A stretch of 64,000 bases of DNA, from contig NZ_KL591013.1 in the NCBI RefSeq assembly GCF_000716335.1, positions 65,515 through 129,514 of the forward strand. Direction: 5' to 3'. This stretch comes from Streptomyces sp. NRRL S-118 (GTDB taxonomy: Bacteria > Actinomycetota > Actinomycetes > Streptomycetales > Streptomycetaceae). A program made the position numbers and the translations under genes. Each line of letters opens with the position of its first letter. The first letter of the stretch is position 1. The notes beneath the pieces were generated by a model. It saw only the letters and a program-made list of their open reading frames with translations, made no database searches and was not told the DNA's origin. Shown here piece by piece: positions 37,539-46,574 of the stretch.

Positions 37539-39319
37539 ACCGGGCCGACGTCGTGGACCCGGTCGCGCACCTCACGCCCGACCGCTGGGCGCACGCCAAC
37601 CGCCTCCTGATCCGCAAGGCCCTCGCCGAGTTCGCCCATGAGCGCCTCCTCACGCCCGAGCCCCTCGGGGAGGGCCGCTACCGCGTCCTCAGCGACGACG
37701 GCACGACCGAGTACCGCTTCACCGCCGACCGGTACGCCCTCGACCACTGGCAGGTCGACGCCGCGTCCATCAGCCGCCACCAGAGCGGCGAGGAGCTTCC
37801 GCTCGACGCGCTGCGGTTCGTCATCGAGCTGCGCGGCTCGCTCGGCCTGAGCGACGAGGTCCTCCCGGTCTACCTGGAGGAGATCTCCTCCACCCTGTCG
37901 GGCACGGCGTACAAGTCGGCCAAGCCGCCGGTCCGGGCCTCCGAACTGGCGAAGGCCGACTTCCAGGCCGTCGAGACCGGCATGACCGAGGGCCACCCGT
38001 GCTTCGTGGCCAACAACGGCCGTCTCGGCTTCGGCATCGACGAGTACCACGCCTACGCACCGGAGGCCGCGAGCCCTCTCCGGCTCGTCTGGCTGGCCGC
38101 CCGGCGCGACCGCACCACCTTCACGGCGGGCGAGGGCATCGAGTACGAGGCGTTCATCCGCGCCGAGCTCGGCGACACGACGGTGGACGGCTTCGCCAAG
38201 ACCCTGGCCGGCCTGGGCCTGGACTTCGCGGACTACCTCCTCATGCCGGTCCACCCCTGGCAGTGGTGGAACAAGCTGTCCGTCACCTTCGCCGCCGAGA
38301 TCGCCCAGCGGCGCCTGGTCTTCCTGGGCGAGGGCGACGACCGCTACCTGGCTCAGCAGTCGATCCGTACCTTCTTCAACACCACCGACCCCGCCAAGCA
38401 CTACGTGAAGACGGCCATCTCCGTCCTCAACATGGGCTTCATGCGGGGCCTGTCCGCCGCCTACATGGAGGCCACGCCCGCCATCAACGACTGGCTGGCG
38501 CACCTGATCGACGGCGACGACGTCCTGCGGGCGGCCCGCTTCTCGATCATCCGCGAGCGCGCGGCCGTCGGCTACCGCCACCTCGAGTACGAGGCGGCGA
38601 CCGACCGGTACTCCCCGTACCGCAAAATGCTCGCCGCGCTGTGGCGCGAGAGCCCGGTACCGACGATCGAGGACGGCCAGCGCCTCGCCACCATGGCGTC
38701 GCTGCTGCACACGGACCACGAGGGCGCGTCCTTCGCGGGCGCGCTGATCGCCGAGTCGGGACTGGCCCCCACCGAGTGGCTGCGCCGCTACCTGGACGCG
38801 TACCTGCTGCCGATCCTGCACACCTTCTACGCCTACGACCTGGCGTGGATGCCGCACGGCGAGAACGTGATCCTGGTGATCGAGGACGGCACGGTCCAGC
38901 GCGCGATCTTCAAGGACATCGCCGAGGAGATCGTGGTGATGGACGCCGACGCGGTGCTGCCGCCGGCCGTCGAGCGCATCCGGGCCGACGTGCCCGAGGA
39001 CACGAAGCTGCTGTCCGTCTTCACCGACGTCTTCGACTGCTTCTTCCGCTTCCTGGGGGCGACGCTCGCCGCCGAGGGCGTGCTGGACGAGGACGGCTTC
39101 TGGCGGACGGTGGCCGAGTGCGTGAAGGCGTACCAGGACGCGAAGCCGGAGCTGGCGGACAAGTTCCGGCAGTACGACATGTTCGCCGGGGAGTTCACGC
39201 TGTCCTGCCTCAACCGGCTCCAGCTGCGCAACAACAAGCAGATGGTGGACCTGTCGGACCCGTCGGCCGCGCTCCAGCTGATCGGCACGCTGGAGAACCC
39301 GATCGCGCGGTTCGCGTAA
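37535..39319 (+). CDS. desD: desferrioxamine synthetase (NIS family)
   Basis: 594 residues. NRPS-independent siderophore synthetase of the IucA/IucC family; it oligomerises and cyclises N-hydroxy-N-succinylcadaverine with ATP to form desferrioxamine E and B. Conserved motifs include MPVHPWQWWNK, AKHYVKTAISVLNMG and a C-terminal FhuF-like domain (HGENVILVIEDGTVQRAIFK). The start overlaps the desC stop by four bases. Last gene of the operon, ending at a strong terminator. Confidence 0.95.
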   Translation: MNRADVVDPVAHLTPDRWAHANRLLIRKALAEFAHERLLTPEPLGEGRYRVLSDDGTTEYRFTADRYALDHWQVDAASISRHQSGEELPLDALRFVIELRGSLGLSDEVLPVYLEEISSTLSGTAYKSAKPPVRASELAKADFQAVETGMTEGHPCFVANNGRLGFGIDEYHAYAPEAASPLRLVWLAARRDRTTFTAGEGIEYEAFIRAELGDTTVDGFAKTLAGLGLDFADYLLMPVHPWQWWNKLSVTFAAEIAQRRLVFLGEGDDRYLAQQSIRTFFNTTDPAKHYVKTAISVLNMGFMRGLSAAYMEATPAINDWLAHLIDGDDVLRAARFSIIRERAAVGYRHLEYEAATDRYSPYRKMLAALWRESPVPTIEDGQRLATMASLLHTDHEGASFAGALIAESGLAPTEWLRRYLDAYLLPILHTFYAYDLAWMPHGENVILVIEDGTVQRAIFKDIAEEIVVMDADAVLPPAVERIRADVPEDTKLLSVFTDVFDCFFRFLGATLAAEGVLDEDGFWRTVAECVKAYQDAKPELADKFRQYDMFAGEFTLSCLNRLQLRNNKQMVDLSDPSAALQLIGTLENPIARFA

Positions 39320-39328
39320 CACAGGCCG

Positions 39329-39365
39329 GCCGGCGCCCGGGGGTACGGTCCCCCCGGGCGCCGGC
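39329..39365. terminator. bidirectional terminator between desD and the GH20 gene
   Basis: GCCGGCGCCCGGGGG pairs with CCCCCGGGCGCCGGC (15-bp arms) between two convergent genes. Confidence 0.8.
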
Positions 39366-39371
39366 TCGTTG

Positions 39372-40988
39372 CTACTCCGTGCGCCAGGGCACCTGCGGCG
39401 ACCGGTGGAAGTCGACGCCCATCGCCTCCAGGCGCGGCCCCTGTCCTGCGAGCCGCTGGCGGTACGTCTCCCAGTCGTGCGCGGCGGCCGGGGACCAGCC
39501 CAGCTCCGCGGCGCCGAGCAGCCGCGGGAAGGCCATCCGGTCGATGTGCGCGCTCGACGAGACGGTCTCGGTCCACAGCGGCGCCTCGACCCCCCTGACG
39601 GCGCTCGCGGGCACTCCCGGCAGATAGGCGCCCGGGTCCCAGTCGTACGCGCGCCGCACTTCGACGTACCCGGCCCAGGACAGCCCGAGCGGGGTGTCCT
39701 TGGTGTACTTCATGTCGAGGTAGAGCCGGTCGGCGGGCGACAGGATCAGCCCCGTGCCGTTCTGCGCCGCCCGCGCCACCTTGGCCTTCTCGGCGTCGCC
39801 GGTGCGGTCCAGGCCCCAGTACTGCACGAGCGCGCCCGGGGCGGGGCGGGCGCCGGCGAGCTGGTGCCAGCCGATGACGGTCTTGCCGTACTTCGCGACG
39901 ACCGGCTGCACCCGGTCCATGAAGGCGACGTAGTCCTCGTGGCTGGTGGAGTGCGCCTCGTCGCCGCCGATGTGGAGGTACCGGCCGGGGGTGAGCGCGG
40001 CCAGCTCGCGGATGACGTCGTCGACGAAGTCGTACGTGACGTCCTTGTTCACGCAGAGGCTGCTGAAGCCGACCTGCGTGCCCGTGTAGAGCGGCGGGGC
40101 GACGCCGTCGCAGTTCAGCTCCGCGTACGAGGCGAGGGCGGCGTTGGTGTGGCCGGGCATGTCGATCTCGGGCACGACCTCCAGGTGCCGGGAGGCGGCG
40201 TACGCGACGATCTCGCGGTACTGGGCCTTGGTGTAGAAACCGCCGGGCCCGCCGCCGACCTGCGTGGAGCCGCCGTACGCGGCCAGGCGCGGCCAGGAGT
40301 CGACGGCGATGCGCCACCCCTGGTCGTCGCTGAGGTGCAGGTGCAGCGTGTTGATCTTGTACAGGGCGATCTGGTCGATGTAGCGCTTGACCTGCCCGAC
40401 GGTGAAGAAGTGCCGGGACACGTCGAGCATCGCGCCGCGGTAGCCGTACCGGGGCGTGTCGGTGACCGTGCCGCCGGCGACCGTCCAGGGCCCGGGCCGG
40501 GGGGTGTCGTGCTCCACCGCGGCCGGGAGCTGCTGGCGCAGCGTCTGGACGCCGTGGAAGAGCCCGGCGGGCGTGCGGGCGGTGAGGGTGACGCCCTGGC
40601 GGCCGGACTCCATGCGGTAGCCCTCGTCGCCCAGCTCCCGCCCGCGGGCGTCGAGCCGCAGCCGGATGCCGCCGCGGGCCTCGTCCTCGTCGACGACGGG
40701 CAGCGGGTAGCCGGTGGAGGGCCGCAGCACGGAGGCGAGGTACGCCCCGACGCGGCGCGCCGCGCGGGAGTCGGCGTCCACCCGGATCGCGGTGCGTGCG
40801 GTGAGGGTGTACGGGCTCCCGGAGGGGCGTACGGAGGTGGGCGCGGGCACGATGTCGCCCAGCGGCCGGACGGCCGGCGCGGCGGCGGCCCCGTCCGGCG
40901 CGGCCCCGGTTCCGGCGACCCCGGCGGCCAGGACGAGCAGCAGCGAACCGAGGAGGCGGAGGCGGGGGATCGTTCTGTGCTGTCTCAC
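39372..40988 (-). CDS. secreted GH20 beta-N-acetylhexosaminidase
   Basis: 538 residues from GTG 40988, with GAAGGGA seven bases upstream. Signal peptide LRLLGSLLLVLAAGVAGTG, then an N-terminal GH20b domain (PAPTSVRPSGSPYTLTART) and the GH20 catalytic barrel. The catalytic Asp-Glu pair is in HIGGDEAHST; substrate residues appear in LDVSRHFF, HLHLSDDQGWRI and APLWTE. It releases N-acetylglucosamine from chitobiose and chitin oligomers outside the cell. A DasR-type site upstream fits induction by the chitin/GlcNAc regulon. A much longer open frame exists upstream but has no homology. Confidence 0.94.
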   Translation of the reverse strand: MRQHRTIPRLRLLGSLLLVLAAGVAGTGAAPDGAAAAPAVRPLGDIVPAPTSVRPSGSPYTLTARTAIRVDADSRAARRVGAYLASVLRPSTGYPLPVVDEDEARGGIRLRLDARGRELGDEGYRMESGRQGVTLTARTPAGLFHGVQTLRQQLPAAVEHDTPRPGPWTVAGGTVTDTPRYGYRGAMLDVSRHFFTVGQVKRYIDQIALYKINTLHLHLSDDQGWRIAVDSWPRLAAYGGSTQVGGGPGGFYTKAQYREIVAYAASRHLEVVPEIDMPGHTNAALASYAELNCDGVAPPLYTGTQVGFSSLCVNKDVTYDFVDDVIRELAALTPGRYLHIGGDEAHSTSHEDYVAFMDRVQPVVAKYGKTVIGWHQLAGARPAPGALVQYWGLDRTGDAEKAKVARAAQNGTGLILSPADRLYLDMKYTKDTPLGLSWAGYVEVRRAYDWDPGAYLPGVPASAVRGVEAPLWTETVSSSAHIDRMAFPRLLGAAELGWSPAAAHDWETYRQRLAGQGPRLEAMGVDFHRSPQVPWRTE

Positions 40989-41073
40989 GAGCTGGTCCCT
41001 TCGACGGGCATCGCAACTGTGGTGCGGAGCAACCGAACGCTCACCATGGGTACCGTGCGCCTCAGGGCCGGTC

Positions 41074-41089
41074 AAGGTGTAGACCATTC
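41074..41089. promoter_or_regulatory. DasR-responsive element (dre) candidate
   Basis: Read on the minus strand the site is GAATGGTCTACACCTT, matching the dre core TGGTCTAGACC at 10 of 11 positions. It lies about 86 bases upstream of the GH20 start. DasR control of this hexosaminidase is established in other Streptomyces. Confidence 0.75.
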
Positions 41090-41205
41090 CTGGGCCCGGG
41101 TCCGGGGCCCGGGCCGGACCCCCGGCGCGGATCCCCACCGGCTGCGGCCCGCGCAGTACGGGGCAGCCCGCCCGGCCCGGCGGCGCCGATGCCAGAATCC
41201 ATGCC

Positions 41206-42093
41206 ATGGCGGAGATCATCCAGAAGGACGGGACCTGGAGTTTCGACGGGGACGTCATCCGAATCGTGCCGGGCACCGACAAGGGTGTCGGGCTGCTGCG
41301 CAGGACGCTCGGTGAGATCACCGTGCCGCTGCGGGCGGTGGCCGGGATCTCGTTCGAGGCGGGGAAGAAGTCGGGGCGGCTGCGGCTGCGCCTGCGGGAC
41401 GGGGTCTGCCCGCTCCTGGCGATCACCGGGGGCCATCTGGAGGACGGCTCCGACCCGTACCGGCTCACCGTGGCGAACGACCGCGCCGGGGTCGCGGAGT
41501 ACCTCGTGGACGAGGTGCGCAACGCGCTGCTGCTGGAGCAGGTGGACGGCGGGCCCGTCGACGCGTACCTCCTGCCCGGGCCGTCCCTCCCCCTCACCGT
41601 CGGCGCGGGGGACGGCACGGCGACCTTCGACGGCGAGCGCATCCGGCTGGAGTGGAACTGGAAGACGGAGGACTCCAAGGCCTCCGGCGGCGCCCGGACC
41701 ATCGCGCTGGCCGACGTGGACGCCGTCGAGTGGCTGCCGGCCATCGGCCTGGAGAACGGCTACCTGCGCTTCCGGGTGGGCCGGGGCGGCACGTCGGCCG
41801 CTCCCCCGGCCCCCAAGTACGACCCGCACGCCGTCGAGCTGTGGGGCTTCCGCAAGGACCCGCTGATGGCGCTGGTGGGCGCGGCGGTGGTCGCCCGGAT
41901 GCCCCACCCGAACGCGGCGAAGGCCACCGGGGAGCGCGTCCTGGCCCCGGCTCCCGTCCCCGCGCCGGCACAGGCGCCGGACCAGGACGTACTGCTGCGC
42001 CGGCTGCGGGAACTGGGCGAGCTGCACCGGGCGGGGATACTGACGGACGAGGAGTTCACGACGGCCAAGCAGGCGGTGCTGCGGCAGCTCTAG
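41206..42093 (+). CDS. DUF4429 domain-containing protein with C-terminal SHOCT segment
   Basis: 295 residues. Two DUF4429-type beta domains are visible (DGTWSFDGDVIRIVPG onward; DGTATFDGERIRLEWNW onward). A Pro/Ala-rich linker leads to a C-terminal short helical SHOCT-like segment (RRLRELGELHRAGILTDEEF). No signal peptide or membrane segment, so probably cytoplasmic. SHOCT segments often act in oligomerisation. Function unknown. Confidence 0.85.
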   Translation: MAEIIQKDGTWSFDGDVIRIVPGTDKGVGLLRRTLGEITVPLRAVAGISFEAGKKSGRLRLRLRDGVCPLLAITGGHLEDGSDPYRLTVANDRAGVAEYLVDEVRNALLLEQVDGGPVDAYLLPGPSLPLTVGAGDGTATFDGERIRLEWNWKTEDSKASGGARTIALADVDAVEWLPAIGLENGYLRFRVGRGGTSAAPPAPKYDPHAVELWGFRKDPLMALVGAAVVARMPHPNAAKATGERVLAPAPVPAPAQAPDQDVLLRRLRELGELHRAGILTDEEFTTAKQAVLRQL

Positions 42094-42123
42094 GCCGCGC
42101 CCCAAGCCGACGATCAGGAGTCG

Positions 42124-42143
42124 TCTGCCCGATATCGGGCAGA
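42124..42143. promoter_or_regulatory. perfect 20-bp palindrome
   Basis: TCTGCCCGATATCGGGCAGA is its own reverse complement over all 20 bases. It sits upstream of the small conserved gene that precedes glmS. With no loop it cannot easily form a hairpin, so it is more likely an operator than a terminator. Confidence 0.6.
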
Positions 42144-42183
42144 ATTCTTGCGAAGCGACCCTCATAGCCCTCAGTATCTACGG

Positions 42184-42459
42184 GTGCTCGAACGCCGCCC
42201 GTCGCATGACGACCTCATCGACCACCTGGTGCGCAGCACCGCGCTCCCGCGCGGTGAGGCCGCCCGGGTGGTGCTCGACGTGCTGGCGTACTTCGACGAG
42301 ACGACCGAGGAGTTCGTCCGCCGCCGCCATCGCGAGCTGCAGGCCGGCGGCGAGGTGAACTCCACGATCTTCGAGCGCATCGCGGCCGAGCTGCCGCACC
42401 GCGCCGTGGCGCCCCCGGAGCTCTCGCTCCGGCAGCTGCGCCGCATCGTCTACGGCTGA
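42184..42459 (+). CDS. small conserved actinobacterial protein upstream of glmS
   Basis: 91 residues from GTG 42184; a TTG at 42148 would add 12 residues but would start right after the palindrome. The protein is mainly helical (DDLIDHLVRSTALPRGEAAR, then YFDETTEEFVRRRHRELQAG) and ends LSLRQLRRIVYG. It resembles short unnamed proteins found beside glmS in Streptomyces. Probably cytoplasmic. It is 55 bases upstream of glmS and may share its transcript. Function unknown. Confidence 0.7.
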   Translation: MLERRPSHDDLIDHLVRSTALPRGEAARVVLDVLAYFDETTEEFVRRRHRELQAGGEVNSTIFERIAAELPHRAVAPPELSLRQLRRIVYG

Positions 42460-42514
42460 TCCAGGGCCGGAGAAGGCCGGGCACACCCGCAATCACTCGG
42501 AGGGGCAAAACTTT

Positions 42515-44332
42515 ATGTGCGGAATTGTCGGTTACATCGGTAAGCGTGACGTGGCTCCGCTGCTGCTGGAGGGCCTGGCGCGGCTGGAGTACCGCGGGTA
42601 CGACTCCGCGGGCATGGTGATCACCAGCCCGAAGTCCCCCGGCCTCAAGATGGTCAAGGCCAAGGGCCGCGTCCGCGACCTGGAGGCCCGCGTCCCCAAG
42701 CGCTTCACCGGCACCACCGGCATCGCCCACACCCGCTGGGCCACCCACGGCGCCCCCAGCGACATCAACTCGCACCCGCACATGGACCCCGAGAACAAGG
42801 TCGCGGTCGTCCACAACGGCATCGTCGACAACGCCGCCGAGCTGCGCGCGAAGCTCGAGGCCGACGGGGTGGTCTTCGCCTCCGAGACCGACACCGAGGT
42901 CCTGACCCACCTGATCGCCCGCTCCCAGGCCGACACCCTGGAGGAGAAGGTCCGCGAGGCGCTCAAGGTCGTCGAGGGCACGTACGGCATCGCCGTCATG
43001 CACGCCGACTTCAACGACCGCATCGTCGTCGCCCGCAACGGCTCCCCGGTCGTCCTCGGCATCGGCGAGAAGGAGATGCTCGTCGCCTCCGACATCGCCG
43101 CGCTGATCGCCCACACCCGCCAGATCGTCACCCTCGACGACGGCGAGATGGCCACCCTCAAGGCCGACGAGTTCCGCACCTACACGACCTCGGGCACGCT
43201 GACCACCGCCACGCCCGAGACCGTGGAGTGGGAGGCCGCCTCGTACGACATGGGCGGCCACGACACGTACATGCACAAGGAGATCTCGGAGCAGGCCGAC
43301 GCGGTGGACCGCGTCCTGCGCGGCCGCATCGACGACAAGTTCTCCACCGTGCACCTCGGCGGCCTGAACCTGGACGCCCGCGAGGCCCGCGGCATCCGCC
43401 GCGTGAAGATCCTCGGCTGCGGCACCTCGTACCACGCCGGCCTCATCGGCGCCTCGCTGATCGAGGGCCTGGCCCGCATCCCGGCCGACTCCGAGCCGGC
43501 CTCCGAGTTCCGCTACCGCAACCCGGTCGTGGACCCCGACACGCTCTACATCGCCGTCTCGCAGTCGGGTGAGACCTACGACGTGCTGGCCGCGGTGCAG
43601 GAGCTCAAGCGGAAGGGCGCCCGCGTGCTGGGCGTCGTCAACGTGGTGGGCTCCGCCATCGCCCGCGAGGCCGACGGCGGCGTGTACGTCCACGCCGGCC
43701 CGGAGGTCTGCGTCGTCTCCACCAAGTGCTTCACCAACACGGTCGTCGCCTTCGCGCTCCTCGCGCTCCACCTGGGCCGCATCCGCGACCTGTCGGTCTC
43801 CGACGGCAAGCGGATCATCGAGGGCCTGCGCAAGCTGCCGGAGCAGATCCAGGAGATCCTCCAGGGCGAGGAGGACATCAAGAAGCTGGCCGCGGAGTAC
43901 GCGAACGCCAAGTCGATGATGTTCATCGGCCGCGTCCGGGGCTACCCGGTCGCCCTGGAGGCCTCCCTGAAGCTCAAGGAGATCTCCTACATCCACGCCG
44001 AGGCGTACCCGGCCTCCGAGCTCAAGCACGGCCCGCTGGCCCTCATCGAGCCCGCGATGCCGACCGTCGCGATCGTCCCGAACGACTCCCTGCTGGAGAA
44101 GAACCGGGCGGCGATGGAGGAGATCAAGGCCCGCAGCGGCAGGATCCTCGCGGTCGCCCACTCCGAGCAGGAGAAGGCCGACCACACGATCATCGTCCCG
44201 AAGAACGAGGACGAGCTGGACCCGATCCTGATGGGCATCCCGCTCCAGCTCTTCGCGTACCACACGGCTCTGGCCCTGGGCCGGGACATCGACAAGCCGC
44301 GCAACCTGGCGAAGTCGGTCACGGTCGAGTAG
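42515..44332 (+). CDS. glmS: glutamine-fructose-6-phosphate aminotransferase
   Basis: 605 residues. It makes glucosamine-6-phosphate, the first step of amino-sugar and peptidoglycan precursor synthesis. After Met removal, Cys2 (MCGIVGYIG) is the glutaminase nucleophile. The glutaminase domain contains HTRWATHGAPSDINSHPH; two SIS isomerase domains follow, with GCGTSYHAGLIG, SQSGETYD, and the C-terminal DKPRNLAKSVTVE. GGAGGGG precedes ATG 42515. The upstream small gene may be co-transcribed, and a strong terminator follows. Confidence 0.96.
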   Translation: MCGIVGYIGKRDVAPLLLEGLARLEYRGYDSAGMVITSPKSPGLKMVKAKGRVRDLEARVPKRFTGTTGIAHTRWATHGAPSDINSHPHMDPENKVAVVHNGIVDNAAELRAKLEADGVVFASETDTEVLTHLIARSQADTLEEKVREALKVVEGTYGIAVMHADFNDRIVVARNGSPVVLGIGEKEMLVASDIAALIAHTRQIVTLDDGEMATLKADEFRTYTTSGTLTTATPETVEWEAASYDMGGHDTYMHKEISEQADAVDRVLRGRIDDKFSTVHLGGLNLDAREARGIRRVKILGCGTSYHAGLIGASLIEGLARIPADSEPASEFRYRNPVVDPDTLYIAVSQSGETYDVLAAVQELKRKGARVLGVVNVVGSAIAREADGGVYVHAGPEVCVVSTKCFTNTVVAFALLALHLGRIRDLSVSDGKRIIEGLRKLPEQIQEILQGEEDIKKLAAEYANAKSMMFIGRVRGYPVALEASLKLKEISYIHAEAYPASELKHGPLALIEPAMPTVAIVPNDSLLEKNRAAMEEIKARSGRILAVAHSEQEKADHTIIVPKNEDELDPILMGIPLQLFAYHTALALGRDIDKPRNLAKSVTVE

Positions 44333-44376
44333 TCCTGGGCACCGGACCCCGTTCCGGTCCCCGCACCCGGACGCGG

Positions 44377-44421
44377 GTGACCCCCGGCGCGTGCCACCGA
44401 CGCGCCGGGGGTCACCCTTTT
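44377..44421 (+). terminator. terminator of glmS
   Basis: GTGACCCCCGGCGCGT pairs with ACGCGCCGGGGGTCAC (16-bp arms, 7-base loop), followed by CCTTTT, a classic intrinsic terminator. Confidence 0.85.
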
Positions 44422-44485
44422 CGTACGGCCGGTGCCGCCCTCGCACCGGCCTCGCGGCCGCGTGGCCGCCCCGGAAGGGGAGGCC

Positions 44486-45055
44486 TCAGCCGGTGGCCGT
44501 CACACCCCGGCCCGCGGCGCGCCCGCTGAACGCCGGCCACTTCGCGACCGCCGCCGTCGCGCCGTACCAGGCCGCCAGGCCCGCCACCGCGGCGGTCCAG
44601 CCGCCGATCCTGCCGAGCGCGGACACCTCCGCGAAGGCACCGACGCCGGAGAGCAGCAGCGAGAGGAACAGCAGTCCGTACACGCCCTGTTCGAGCACCC
44701 CACGGCCCGAGGTCGCGGCCGTGAGGGAGAGCGCGAGCAGCGACCACACCAGCAGGAACAGGCCCGTGGCCTCCGCGGAGGCCCCGCCGCCGGCGGCCGT
44801 GCCCCAGGTGAACCAGAAGGCACCGAGCCCCGCGAAGGCCGTGCCGTCGGCGCCGTCGCCCGCGCGCAGCGCGAGCAGGCCGGCCATGAACAGGGCGACT
44901 CCGCCGACCCAGGTGGCGAGTGCCGAGGCGTCGGCCGCGCCGACGCCGTCGATCACACCGGTGTTGCCGAGGCCGAAGGCCAGCAGCGTCAGTCCGAGTG
45001 CGAGGTGGCCGAGAGTGGAGGTGGTGGTGCTCCCCGCAGAGACGTCGTTGTCCAC
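44486..45055 (-). CDS. GPR1/FUN34/YaaH family membrane protein
   Basis: 189 residues from GTG 45055, with AAGGGAG upstream. About six hydrophobic segments are visible (LGHLALGLTLLAFGLGNTGV, ATWVGGVALFMAGLLALRA, AGLGAFWFTWGTAAGGGASA, TGLFLLVWSLLALSLTAA, GLLFLSLLLSGVGAF, GLAAWYGATAAV). The pattern fits the acetate/succinate transporter family (SatP/YaaH). The usual NPAPLGL motif is replaced by LGHLALGL, so substrate is uncertain. Confidence 0.8.
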   Translation of the reverse strand: MDNDVSAGSTTTSTLGHLALGLTLLAFGLGNTGVIDGVGAADASALATWVGGVALFMAGLLALRAGDGADGTAFAGLGAFWFTWGTAAGGGASAEATGLFLLVWSLLALSLTAATSGRGVLEQGVYGLLFLSLLLSGVGAFAEVSALGRIGGWTAAVAGLAAWYGATAAVAKWPAFSGRAAGRGVTATG

Positions 45056-45269
45056 GGCGGGCTCCCTTCGTGTGCAGGTGTGCTGCCTGTGCTGAGCACT
45101 GCGTCCCAGCCACCTGGATATACCCTTCACAAGCGCACGATCCACCTGGGAGGGTCACCGAATCACCGAGGGGGAGAAGGAAGTTGACGCCGCCTCACCA
45201 GCGATGACGCCGGGGCAACGCCTTCATCACAGGTCGGCCACGGGAGGACTGGGAGCCGCCGGGAGCGGG

Positions 45270-45791
45270 TTACGGGATGACGACAACCGGCCGCTGCGCG
45301 CGGCGTGCCAGCCGTCCGGCCACCGAGCCGAAGATCCGCCCGACGAGGCCGTGCGTCGAACCGACGACGATGGCGTCGGCCGAGTACTCCCGGCCGACCT
45401 CCTCCAGTTCGTGACAGATGTCACCGCCGCGCTCCACGAGGATCCACGGCACCTCGGCCAGGTAGTCCGCGCAGGCCAGCTCCAGACCGAGCACCTCGGT
45501 GCGGTGGTCCGGCACGTCGACGAAGACGGGCGGCTCGCAGCCGGCCCAGACGGTGGTGGGCAGCCGGTTGGCCACGTGCACGATGATCAGGCCGGATCCG
45601 GACCGCCGGGCCATGCCGATCGCGTAGGCGAGGGCGCGCTCGCTCGAGGTCGAGCCGTCGAAACCGACGACCACTCCGTGCAGGAAGGCGGGATCGCAGG
45701 CGTGGCGTGTCTGGTCCGCCGCGAGGGGGTCGACCGTGGAGTCGGCGACCTGCCTGCGGTCCGCGGGTTCAGGGATTTCGTGACCGGCCAT
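45270..45791 (-). CDS. universal stress protein family
   Basis: 173 residues. A single UspA domain (VVVGFDGSTSSERALAYAIG to RRAQRPVVVIP) with an ATP-binding-type loop GSTHGLVGRIFGS follows a 38-residue polar N-terminal extension. UspA proteins bind ATP and help survival under stress. It is separated by 423 bases from the next plus-strand gene. An inverted repeat (46014-46030) lies in that interval. Confidence 0.88.
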   Translation of the reverse strand: MAGHEIPEPADRRQVADSTVDPLAADQTRHACDPAFLHGVVVGFDGSTSSERALAYAIGMARRSGSGLIIVHVANRLPTTVWAGCEPPVFVDVPDHRTEVLGLELACADYLAEVPWILVERGGDICHELEEVGREYSADAIVVGSTHGLVGRIFGSVAGRLARRAQRPVVVIP

Positions 45792-46214
45792 CGGAGTCTC
45801 GGCGAAGACAGTCCTCGTGAGAAGGAACGGGGGAACAACGGGAGGCGGCGTGTCCGGGAATCATCTTCCCGACCCCATACCCCCAAGGGTACGGCGACAC
45901 TCCCGCCCCGCCCAGTGCTCGCCGCCCTGCCCACGGCGGTCACAGGCGTTCCAGGGAGCATGCCCGAGCCCGCCCCGTATGGCAATGCCGGTTGTGTCTT
46001 ACAGGCGTCCCGCGGTCACGTTCCGTGACCACCGGGTGACCTCGCGGGCACGACAGCCGGGGCCGGCGGATCGCGCGGTGACCGGAGCGCGGACCCCTCG
46101 TTGGCCACACGGCCGCCGGATCCCCGCCCCCTGGCGAGCCCCTCCGTCCCCCGCCTCCGCCGGTCGCGCCCGGGTGCGCCCGGGCCGGGCGGCCGCACGC
46201 CCCAGGAGCTCCTC
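45792..46214. other. divergent intergenic region
   Basis: No gene is supported. It contains the promoters of the usp gene and of the small membrane protein gene. The one clear element is the inverted repeat GGTCACG-TTC-CGTGACC (46014-46030), followed a few bases later by a further half site GGTGACC. Confidence 0.5.
46014..46030. promoter_or_regulatory. inverted repeat GGTCACG-ttc-CGTGACC
   Basis: Perfect 7-bp arms with a 3-base spacer, with an additional GGTGACC half site at 46035-46041. An operator-like element in the usp divergent region; the regulator is unknown. Confidence 0.45.
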
Positions 46215-46574
46215 GTGCCCCTCCCCGCACCGCCGCCCGGCGCCCCGTCCGAGCCCTCCCCCGCCTCGCGGGCCGCGACCGACGTGGTGCGGTGGTCGGC
46301 CTTCAGCTGCGCCCTGGTGCCGGTCGTCCTGGTGGCCCACGGGACGTCCGTCGGCGGCGCCGTCGCGACCGCGCTCGGCCTGGCCGCGGTGACCGCCGCC
46401 TGCCGGGCTCTGCTGCGGCGCTCGGAGCGGCTCGCCGGGCAGGCGGCCGGGGGTGCGACGGGCGGGCCGCCCCGCGGGCGGCACTGCCGCGCGGCGGGAG
46501 GAGCGCACCGCGGGGGCGGCGCCGGGAGCGGAGGCGGAGGCCGTCACGGGGGTCGCTGTACACCCCTGGATTGA
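46215..46574 (+). CDS. small membrane protein upstream of adpA
   Basis: 119 residues from GTG 46215, six bases after AGGAG; an in-frame TTG at 46101 is less likely. A Pro-rich N-terminus is followed by two hydrophobic segments (WSAFSCALVPVVLVAHGTS and GGAVATALGLAAVTAACRAL) and a basic Gly/Arg/His-rich tail. The same arrangement, small two-helix protein directly before adpA, is conserved in Streptomyces. Function unknown. Confidence 0.7.
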   Translation: MPLPAPPPGAPSEPSPASRAATDVVRWSAFSCALVPVVLVAHGTSVGGAVATALGLAAVTAACRALLRRSERLAGQAAGGATGGPPRGRHCRAAGGAHRGGGAGSGGGGRHGGRCTPLD

